Origin: Russula earlei
Lineage: Eukaryota > Basidiomycota > Agaricomycetes > Russulales > Russulaceae
Reading direction: 5' to 3'
Assembly: GCA_025769875.1 (NCBI GenBank)
Contig: JAGFNK010001062.1
Location: 1-15,468, forward strand
DNA length: 15,468 nucleotides
Below are positions 8,635-15,468 of the stretch, one piece after another (within the stretch, counting starts at the first letter, position 1; the number at the start of each line of letters is the position of its first letter). The translations under genes and the position numbers were made by a program. Under the pieces are notes generated by a model. That model was not told the DNA's origin and did no database searches. It saw nothing but the letters and a program-made list of their open reading frames with translations.

Positions 8635-10279
8635 CTAAGAGAGACCACGCAATTCGGTAATGACAGTATGAAGCATGGGCTTTGCTGCCCTACGTAGTGC
8701 ATCAAGGACATCCATCCCCAACTTACCACCCGCATCTTCCCAATAAACCCTTTCTACCATCGGAAAGGATCGTACATAGGCACACATGATGTCCTGTTAT
8801 ATGGGTAAGACATGGAAGATGAAAATGTGGTAAGGTCATACCATATCTCTATGTGATAAGCAAGCCTGGTTCAGGAACCAACTCAGAGTGCAGATCTGTC
8901 TTAGCTCACAAGTTGGGTAACCATCACTATCATAGTGGCTCAGGTTTGTATGCAGTGAGGCAGATGGCAAAGTCAGCAAAATTCGAAGCCCAAGATGGTC
9001 GAGGTTCTGGAAATGGCTCACGATTTGCAAGAGACGAAGAAAGGTAGGATCATGCAGTTGGAATTGGCTCATTTCCACTTCTAGGTTGTAAAGGCTTGTC
9101 GAGTTACCCAGTCGCTCTCCAATGTCACAGCAAATCCCCAATGGAGCACAAAGGGTCAGAAGATTGGGTAGGAAAGGCTGACAGCTAGGTCGAATGCAGT
9201 CCAATGGCATGTTGCATTGGATACAGATGCTCTTAAGGCCCTCATGCTTGGTTAGAAAACAAATGAGCGCTGGCCCTGGAATATCCCCTTTGAGAACGAG
9301 TTTCTCGAGAGATGTCATGTTGAGCTCGCCAAGTAAAGCGGTCCAGTGGGAGGGTTTCAAAGATACTATGCAAAGGAACAGGGACTCTATAGGTGAGTGC
9401 TTGAGAATCCCCATTGTGGTTTCTGTGATTCCGGGAGTGAAGGCGTAATCAGATGAAATATCAAGTAAATTAATTGTGTGAGAGCTGCATGCTCTGCTTC
9501 GTAAGGCGATGGAGGAAGGAAGATAATCCACAGAACCAAATCCTGCGAAGTGCAGTCGTGTGAGTGGTAGGGTGTTAAACAGTTGGTGCATTTTGATGAA
9601 CCCAGAGGCCAGCAGAAGTGGATCAGACCCATGGAGAAGAAGGTGGAAATCCTGAAGATTGCATGTTTTGAAGGCTCAATAAGGAAACGGGTAAGGAATC
9701 TCATCGCAGTTCAGGCCTTCAGTGGGGAGCAAGGGATGGAACAGAACATCTTTTCGGGGGGTTTGAAGGTGTGAATAGCAGACCACAGTTCAAGAGATGC
9801 ATATCCGCTTGGTTCATGTAGTGTCACTTCTGAGCCCCCTTCACTTGTGTCATTCGCCTCAAGCCCACAGCGGTGCAAGTACTCTGGTAAGAGCGATTGA
9901 CCTATGGATCGTGAAGCAAGTACCAATGTTCGAAGATCATCATTGTCCAGATGGGTGGAAATCATAAGAAGTAGTTCGACAGGCATGTCCTGGATCCCTG
10001 TGCACTACAAAAGTTGTTATGGAATGGAAATTTGCATGAACGGTCAGCATACAAGGTGTGTTTGATGCTGCTGTACTCGGCGTCTCTTAACTGCCTTCCA
10101 ACGATTACAATCGGTTGATGAGCAAAAGCGCTGTTTCCGCTCATTTCCATCTGGTGGGTGCTCCAACTGTTGGGTTTATGAGTGGAGGACAGTCAGACAT
10201 ATGCATTGGAACAGAGGCTCACCTGGTGATGTTTGCAATTGCGTGGTGGTGATGGTGGTGGTGACACAGTATTCCCTTG
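8635..10279 (-). pseudogene. Decayed F-box/LRR protein with Cys-rich leader
   Basis: Reconstructed exons are <=10279-10223, 10166-10053, 10004-8842 and 8793-8635. Introns of 56, 48 and 48 nt start GTGAGC, GTATGC and GTATGA and end CAACAG, TTGTAG and AACAG. The leader reads RNCKHHQLEHPPDG…QRFCSSTDCNRWKAVKRR, a Cys/His cluster. Next comes a clear F-box, DMPVELLLMISTHLDNDDLR…, then a leucine-rich body of about 330 residues, and a last exon ending VITELRGLS. Breaks: TGA at 9711-9713 and a one-base frame change near 9680, after which LQDFHLLLHGSDPLLLASG resumes. The leader exon lacks an in-frame ATG. F-box proteins recruit substrates to SCF ubiquitin ligases; the LRR part would choose the target. 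As read, no complete product is possible. Confidence 0.75.
8794..8841 (-). other. Terminal intron of the F-box gene (48 nt)
   Basis: GTATGA donor and AACAG acceptor. Splicing converts a premature end (…HRDMV, stop) into …HRDM-DIMCAYVRSFPMVERV…, restoring a typical C-terminus that stops at 8635. Confidence 0.75.
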
Positions 10280-10395
10280 TCATTTGACTGCAGTCGAATG
10301 GCAAAGGGGATTAAGCAATGAAGGGTTCAATACCATGCTTGCGATCGGGTTGTTGTGATACAGAGGCGATTGTCACCATCATGGTCTCCATGGGT

Positions 10396-10662
10396 TTAAA
10401 TACCTTGAGAAGGTGCAGGTACTATTGTGGGCTCAAACTGTATATTCGGGAGATCGAGACGCATATGTGTATACATTGGCAGCTCGTCGTAATTGGTTAG
10501 GGAGAAACGAGTCATTATCACATGACGAGGATAATTGTTATCACCAACAAGCACTGCCACAAGTACCGGCTCTTCGGACCGGACCGGCCACCGGACAAGC
10601 CTCATGATTCCCATGTGTTTGATGACTCTTTTAGCCTCGCTTGTACCATGACCTTCCAGCAT
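10396..10662 (-). CDS. Hypothetical protein fragment (88 aa)
   Basis: The ATG at 10662 opens an 88-residue frame with balanced composition (LVGDNNYPRHVIMTRFSL…YDELPMYTHMRL) that ends with PAPSQGI. GTATTT at the end could be an intron donor, so it may be one exon of something larger. No domain is recognised and antisense frames overlap it. Listed with low confidence. Confidence 0.2.
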   Translation of the reverse strand: MLEGHGTSEAKRVIKHMGIMRLVRWPVRSEEPVLVAVLVGDNNYPRHVIMTRFSLTNYDELPMYTHMRLDLPNIQFEPTIVPAPSQGI

Positions 10663-10725
10663 GTTCCAGTCTTGATTACCTTGTTACCTCCTCATGTCTA
10701 CTATTTGATATAGGACATACATGTC

Positions 10726-10773
10726 TATATAAACCCGTCTGTGTGAGAGAACAAGCCTTAAGCTTGTTCTCTT
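10726..10773 (+). promoter_or_regulatory. TATA box followed by hairpin
   Basis: TATATAAA at 10726-10733 is followed by an 11-bp perfect stem, AGAGAACAAGC…GCTTGTTCTCT (10746-10772), with a 5-base loop. A TATA box about 20 bases before a strong stem is what one expects at the U3/R boundary of a retroelement LTR. A gene promoter is the alternative. Confidence 0.4.
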
Positions 10774-11319
10774 GTAAATATCACTGGATTCTAGCTTCGG
10801 GACTGTAGGCTTGCAGGGAATCAAGCAATCGACTCAGGAATTTCCTCCACCCTCTAAGTCTTCAAACGCGAAGACATATCCACTGTATTTCCTCTCCGCA
10901 GTACACACTAGCCTTTGCTGTGTTGTCATCGAGATCCCCGAACCTTGTGAGAACTTGTCATCTCACTCGACTCAGTGTGCACGTCTCACGCGTGAAACAA
11001 TTTGTCAGCGACACTGCCCCCAGTTGGTGACAAGCACGATGACAAGCGACCAACAGTTAGTGCGTTTGGGAAGAGATAGAAGACATTCTTACGTGTACTT
11101 CTCAAAAGCATAGAACACAGTGCCCTTTTGCAGCACTGTCGAGGAGAGAAGGGTATCACCCAGCATGCATGTTCATGAGAGTGGCACTAACTTTGGGGAT
11201 AATTGTTCTCGCCGTGGGTGCCTATAGGGTGGTCCCTTACGCTTAGAGGTGAGATCATTAGTGGGTCTGAGCATCAGACTGTGTAATAAAAGGTCCATAC
11301 TTACCATGAGGTTTTATCA

Positions 11320-12216
11320 ATGTATACGATCGACCACGCTGAGCGTGCTCTTCGGCAACATGATCCGACTGAGAAGACCCTCAAACAATACAGTATTCCT
11401 GTACTACAGGAGTTATGTGTCAAGTGCGGCATCGATGTGGGTGGCTCGAGTCGCCCGCTGAAGAAGCCATATATCAATGCACTATTGATCCACATGAGAT
11501 GAACTCACCATCGCTTGTCCTTTATTCACCATGGAAGCTAGCATGGGCAGCATAGTCGCAGGGACAGGGATCAATTAAGATTGAAGATTCGACTTCTGAA
11601 TTTCTTACCTCAACGCGTGATTACTCTCCCAAGACCTGACAGCACCTCTGAGCAGAGCATCGCCGATGAAAACCGAGGCCATCAACAGCAAGAACACAGC
11701 GATGAACCAGCAAGCACTTTCCAATTTACACAGCCCACAGCAGCAGAGCATTCACACAGCGAGGTCGACACATTCTATGTCTGGCATGCATTGACTCCAG
11801 CACTGACAGACGATCAAGAGAAGATGCCTGATGGAAATACTGATTGTACATCTGCTCCTGGGTGTCAGTCAAACACAATTGCAATTCCAAGCAAACAATC
11901 CTACCCTTTTGGGAAGGATGCGCTGAGGAAAAAAAGAAAAGTGGAAAGTTACATCCTTGTGAGGATTTACGAACAACGAAAGGACCTGGAACATATGAAT
12001 GAGATTGAATATCCCTTGACGCCAGACGGTGGACTTGATCTTGTGGGGTTATCTCAAAAATTAAATGTCAGACAGTGCCAGGCAAGTCGGTTCAATATCA
12101 TACCGATCTGTGGCGTTGGCTATGCTGACTGTCTCCTAAGGTGCTGGATGCCCGCTCTTCACGACCATGGTTTAGCAAGCGCCTTGTTTTGGAAAGCGGT
12201 GCCATTAGGCTGTTGA
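11320..12216 (+). pseudogene. SAP-like, NLS-bearing protein gene, broken
   Basis: The ATG at 11320 gives 60 residues containing TLKQYSIPVLQELCVKCGID…KKPYINALL, which fits the SAP helix-loop-helix DNA-binding pattern. The frame stops at 11500-11502 (TGA) and again at 11539-11541. A neighbouring frame reads DELTIACPLFTMEASMGSIV across the gap, and another reads SIKIEDSTSEFLTSTRDYSP before the original frame resumes at about 11635 (PDSTSEQSIADENRG…) and runs to 12216. The C-terminal part has an SV40-type nuclear signal, RKKRKVE (about 11926-11946), and a compact domain (EIEYPLTPDGGLDLVGL…GYADCLLRCWMPAL). Either several indels have broken one gene or unrecognised introns exist. A chromatin-binding role is only inferred from the SAP-like motif and NLS. 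Confidence 0.5.
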
Positions 12217-12583
12217 AAGCAAAAGAAGGGTATTTACGGGTGGTAGTTCAATCATCCTCGTAGCTGCTCAGTGATCGGAGGGTATAAACCACTACTGCAA
12301 GATCCCAGTTTCAGCCAACCACATGCCTCTGTCTGTCCAGATATAACGACCCCTCGTCGTCATCCCAAATTTACAGGCTTCTTTCATGCCGGCATTAAGT
12401 ATCCACTGTACAAGAAACTGTGCATACAACCAATGCGTTTGTCTGATGGGATAGGACCTCAAATTATAGGAGTGTTACAATAGACTGGCAAATGATGGGG
12501 GGAGATGGAAAAACGAACATGATTGTTGTGGAAGGTAGCGGCTGTCTTGTTGCAATGGTCCATGTTATGAGGAGACATAACAT
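12217..12583. other. Interval between convergent SAP-like and Myb-like genes
   Basis: This is the shared 3' side of two convergent genes. A 70-residue plus-strand frame at 12271-12483 shows no recognisable domain. No clear terminator or polyadenylation signal was picked out. Confidence 0.4.
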
Positions 12584-13553
12584 CTATCGAGAATGTAACA
12601 TAACAAGGCAGGTGAAATGGATTTCTTTGACATGGGGTGCCATTATAGACCATTTGCTTTGACACTGCTTTGGTGTCCGGGTCGCTCCCATGGCCTTGGA
12701 AACGGAAACCCAAAATCCTCGAGCAGACATGTCTGATTTACCTTCCCAGGCCAACTCCTCAATTGCATGATGAAGTTGGCCTTCCTCCTCCGAAGACCAG
12801 GCTCCTTTTCCATACAGATGCAGCATCAGAAGGTCTTGATAGAACACATATCAGGAGACATACCTCTCTGTCTGATGCCCTGATATTGTGTGTATTGGCA
12901 AAACCGGTCGCTACAGTCGGCCGGTGAGCGCTGCACTAATTCTGCGACAGCAACCCAGTCATTTCCTTTCTTCTGGACAGCTATGTTGGGAGGAGGGAGA
13001 TAAGAAAGGAAACATGTGGAGACTGACAGACGTCTCACCTGCGCAGCTGCTCATCCTCCGCAGCCCCCCACTTCCCTGCTTTAGCAAGGGGATCACGTGC
13101 ACGCCGAACGTGGTAAAAGACGGACTTGACCCCCCTCTGGGGCACGGCACGAGCTAAAGCACACATATAACACATATGTTGGCATTACTTGAGTATACAC
13201 CGACCGATGTGGCTCCAAAACCCATTAGTAGGCTGGGAAGAGTATATGAGATCATCCAACTGCTCATCATCCAGGTCATTTTCCTAAACAGCAGTGCGTT
13301 AGCAAAACAAATGATGATTCCAATGCATTGCGCACCTTCTTGTACATCCCTAATGTGGCATGAACTTGTCCTACCTCCTCCCTAGTGAACGGACCCTTAC
13401 GACATGATATGCCTGAGCAAGTTGAAAATCACATCTGAGGCTAGAAACTTCAAAAGCTCACTCACCAGCGTCCCCAAATTGCTTGACACTCATCCATTGT
13501 GTTGCTAGGAACTCGGGTATGTCCTCTGGAGATACAGTACAATGCTGATTCAT
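12584..13553 (-). pseudogene. Myb/SANT multi-repeat DNA-binding protein (TTF1/REB1/DMTF1-like), short and probably decayed
   Basis: Six exons can be read: 13553-13466, 13412-13336, 13283-13205, 13153-13039, 12980-12864 and 12804-12584. Introns are 53, 52, 51, 58 and 59 nt; donors include GTGAGT, GTGCGC and GTATGT, and intron 2 has a perfect GCTAAC branch point. The product starts MNQHCTVSPEDIPEF and then carries RKGPFTREE (Myb start), FWSHIARAVPQRGVKSVFYH, GKWGAAEDEQLRR, NDWVAVAELVQRSPADCSDRF and GAWSSEEEGQLHHAI…FWVSVSKAMGATRTPKQCQSKW. This is the repeat order of TTF1/REB1-type Myb proteins that bind rDNA or other terminator/enhancer sites. All junctions keep frame except exon 4 to exon 5, where one base is surplus. 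The long N-terminus and usual C-terminal extension of family members are absent, so this is a truncated copy or a remnant. Intron 3 has an unusual GTCGGT donor. Confidence 0.7.
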
Positions 13554-13668
13554 ATGCTATATTTCCTGGAGGACATTAGTGAATGCGGAGGGACATACTT
13601 CGTTCCGACATACGCAATTGAGTATAACCAGGTGGAACGCAAAAAGGGGAAATGTTCATAGGTGGCGA

Positions 13669-13718
13669 GTTAAGTATCTGTCTACTACATGGCCGCTACG
13701 AGCCAGAGTCATGGGCCG
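13669..13718 (+). repeat. Dispersed repeat, copy B (partial)
   Basis: GTTAAGTATCTGTCTACTAC followed by ATGGCCGC… matches the first ~50 bases of copies A and C. The remainder is not detectable, so the copy is truncated or diverged. Confidence 0.6.
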
Positions 13719-13854
13719 AAGTGGCCACAGGAAGGAATTATTGCAGCAAGTCCCAAGTCTAATATAATAAGATTATTTCAGTGTCTCACTGTGGGGCATG
13801 AACACTGAGGATCCAAGGCGAACTATCTGAGTGTACAAGTAAGGCCGCTACAAG

Positions 13855-13874
13855 GTATGCGCATGCACGCATAC
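13855..13874. repeat. Alternating purine-pyrimidine palindrome
   Basis: GTATGCG and CGCATAC flank CATGCA, giving 20 bases of near-perfect purine-pyrimidine alternation. This could adopt Z-DNA or a cruciform. Confidence 0.4.
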
Positions 13875-14126
13875 GCACTGGTAACTACATTTCAACTATG
13901 GACGGTGTTCTTTAATGACAGGTAAAGCAAATGTCCATGTGAGCGAATCAAGTCCCTTTCCATTTGCTAGGTGCAGCCTCGGCATGCATGTGCATACAGG
14001 CGGGCGCGACTTTGACACGTCATACGGTCTGTGCGCAAGCGTGCAATGGGTGGTAAGGACGAAAAATGATAACTAGGGGTAATGAGTCACAGTGACAATA
14101 AGAGGAATGGGGACATACAGGACATC

Positions 14127-14588
14127 CTAGTTGGGTTCGCAGTCGATGTAGATAATGTCCTGCTCAGCAGGGCCTTGAGGAGAGGCAATGGTCTGGAGGT
14201 GCGCGTGTTTACACTGCCGGGATGAGCTTGATGCTGATGTGGGAGCGGGGTCCACAGCCTCACGCAGCTGGTCAAGATCCTGCTGCACACCTTGGAGTTC
14301 CCTCAGCACACCATCGAACTCCTGGCAGAGAGTGGTGAGCTCTTTGAAAGCTTCATTGCGCTCCTCTCTGAGACGATCAATCCGTTGCTGGAAAGGCTGA
14401 GCCTCCGCGTGGTCACAGGCTTCCCATGCGTGGGCCATTGACTCGTCATCCTTGTGATCATCGAGATGGAACTGCAAGTGGTGGCACGCATGACATTGTT
14501 GGCCATGTGTGATGATGCGACGAGTCTGGTTGTAAGTCCAACGTAGGACTGGAGGGGGAGGACGACCAGTCTGTTTGGTTCTGGCCAT
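14127..14588 (-). CDS. Histone H3 tail-like protein with Cys/His cluster and coiled coil
   Basis: The first ATG in the frame (14588) gives a 153-residue protein beginning MARTKQTGRPPPP. After removal of Met, residues 1-6 equal the histone H3 tail (ARTKQT), including the K4 methylation site and R2/T3; position 7 is Gly instead of Ala, R8 is kept and K9 is Pro. Residues 32-60 contain C32-x2-C35 followed by H36, H37, H41, H45, H53, C58 and H60, a possible zinc-binding cluster. Residues ~66-112 (FQQRIDRLREERNEAFKELT…) look like a coiled coil. The C-terminus is Ser/Pro-rich and then acidic. No other histone-fold sequence is present, so it is not a histone. The frame is intact with no intron. Upstream on the minus strand, a pyrimidine tract ending CACTCAG (about 14600) might be the acceptor of a leader intron. 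A role in competing for H3K4 readers or writers is inference. Confidence 0.6.
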   Translation of the reverse strand: MARTKQTGRPPPPVLRWTYNQTRRIITHGQQCHACHHLQFHLDDHKDDESMAHAWEACDHAEAQPFQQRIDRLREERNEAFKELTTLCQEFDGVLRELQGVQQDLDQLREAVDPAPTSASSSSRQCKHAHLQTIASPQGPAEQDIIYIDCEPN

Positions 14589-15258
14589 GTATAAGAGCTG
14601 AGTGAAAGACAAGACAAAAGAAAAAGGGAATCACGGAATTATGTAGTGCCTGCTTGACTCTCTGCCCATCAGGAATATGCTTATTGAAATGCAGGGGCCT
14701 CCTTTTTAGGAAATAGGTATGATCTGCATGCATGGAGGGAGAGAGGGAAGATGCAAGCGAGCGACTGTGGGAGAGAGAGAGCAGAGTGAGTCCAGGGAAG
14801 ATCAGAGTGCCAGCATGAGGAGGTATGTATGTTCTTGTGGGTCAACCAATATACCCCCCCCCATTCACATGTGCAACGCAACACATATGCACATATATGT
14901 AAAACACATATCGATATCAGCAATGAGATGTAAGTTTACAACATCCTGCTCATTAAGGTATGAAATGGAAAGCAAATAAATAAATAACACGGGGTTGTGA
15001 GGCCGCAATTATATGGACCCAGGAGAAGGGGAGAACTGGGAAACATGAGACATCCACTTAGCCACAGTGACGACCACTACATACCACCCCAGCAGACTAC
15101 CATCCTCAGAAGCCTGAGCACATTACGTCGCTATTTAGCCAGTGACTGCCTCTGAAACACGATGTATGCGCTGTGAGATACAAATTCAGATTCCAAACAA
15201 AATATGAACAATCACTGACTCATGGTGAAACAAAGGGGAGACCTGATTCATGAGCGCA
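14589..15258. other. Upstream region of the H3-tail-like gene and intergenic DNA
   Basis: It should hold that gene's promoter, though no convincing TATA box is picked out. It contains a GA-rich stretch (about 14737-14782), a run of nine C (14854-14862) and TAAATAAATAAA-like AT-rich sequence near 14975. No supported gene is seen on either strand. Confidence 0.45.
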
Positions 15259-15406
15259 AGTTAAGTATCTGTCCACTACACGGCCTGTGCAAACCGGAGA
15301 ACAACGGGCCGTAAGTGCCCTATCACCATGCAGCGATGATTGCCCTATCACATGCGGCGATAATTGCCCCGATGATTGGAGATATGCGCTTTCATGCAAA
15401 ATTCTC
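15259..15406 (+). repeat. Dispersed repeat, copy C
   Basis: It aligns with copy A (8404-8550) from GTTAAGTATCTGTCCACTAC to CGCTTTCATGCAAAATTCTC. Within it, GCCCTATCAC(C)ATG(C)…GCGAT.ATT is duplicated in tandem (15317-15341 and 15342-15365), an insertion not seen in copy A. Confidence 0.7.
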
Positions 15407-15468
15407 CTGGCAAAATGCTGGATCTGGTGTGCTCACATATGTAAAGTGTTTTGTGAATCTGGTCAGAA

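Larger units (their letters stand above)
10280..11319. other. Interval with LTR- or promoter-like sequence
   Basis: No well-supported gene is seen. The interval holds a low-confidence minus-strand frame (10396-10662), a TATATAAA box with a strong hairpin just downstream (10726-10773), and CCCCCAGTTGGTGACAAGC near 11017-11035. The last resembles the junction between an LTR end and a primer-binding site in fungal retroelements. A matching second LTR was not found in this window. Confidence 0.45.
13554..14126. other. Interval without a supported gene
   Basis: The interval contains partial repeat copy B (13669-13718) and a purine-pyrimidine alternating palindrome (13855-13874). It lies upstream of the Myb-like gene and downstream of the H3-tail-like gene. 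Open frames here are short and featureless. Confidence 0.5.

Noticed and set aside
12670..13157. Plus-strand frames across the Myb-like gene
   Set aside because: Antisense to exons whose Myb motifs and splice signals are clear.
14127..14588. Calling this ORF a histone H3 gene
   Set aside because: Only the first six mature residues match H3; no histone fold follows.
1..15468. tRNA genes, rRNA genes and CRISPR arrays
   Set aside because: No B-box-type GGTTCGANNCC in a cloverleaf context, no rRNA-like core and no regularly spaced repeats were seen.

Overview
The window looks like a repeat-rich piece of a basidiomycete nuclear genome, most likely an agaricomycete; Boletales is only a guess from the family mix. 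The evidence is a fungal-type protein kinase (FunK1), an F-box/LRR protein of the expanded mushroom type, a TTF1/REB1-like Myb protein, and many spliceable introns of 48-59 nt with GTRNGN donors and YAG acceptors. No bacterial or organellar features, CRISPR arrays, rRNA genes or tRNA genes were seen.

Layout. Positions 1-2337 form a complete inverted-repeat element: arms of about 157 bp, about 90% alike, enclosing a minus-strand Gag-like ORF and a long Ala/Ser/Thr/Pro-rich tail broken by a stop and a frame change. Positions 2338-3177 hold small repeats: a cluster of ACTGGTCCA motifs and a 113-bp imperfect palindrome. Positions 3178-3718 (-) hold a small gene with one 55-nt intron, encoding a predicted secreted protein of 161 residues. 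Positions 3719-5835 are mostly non-coding, with hairpins and an LTR-like TATA module. Positions 5836-8185 (-) are a decayed FunK1 kinase gene and 8635-10279 (-) a decayed F-box gene. Positions 10280-11319 include an LTR- or promoter-like stretch. Positions 11320-12216 (+) are a broken SAP-like gene with a nuclear localisation signal. Positions 12584-13553 (-) are a six-exon Myb/SANT gene. Positions 14127-14588 (-) are an intact single-exon ORF whose first residues, MARTKQT, copy the histone H3 tail. Three partial copies of one dispersed repeat lie near 8404, 13669 and 15259, with a weaker fragment near 5284.

Interpretation. Of the recognisable genes, only the small secreted protein and the H3-tail-like protein read through cleanly. 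The kinase and F-box genes carry TGA stops and frameshifts, and the SAP-like gene is broken by frame changes. The Myb gene has a one-base phase problem at one junction. This suggests a graveyard of expanded accessory families among transposons. The H3-tail-like protein is the most interesting object, and it lies near Myb/SANT and SAP-like chromatin-type sequences. Any functional link between these neighbours is inference. All splice models come from reading the sequence by eye and were not tested against transcripts or databases.
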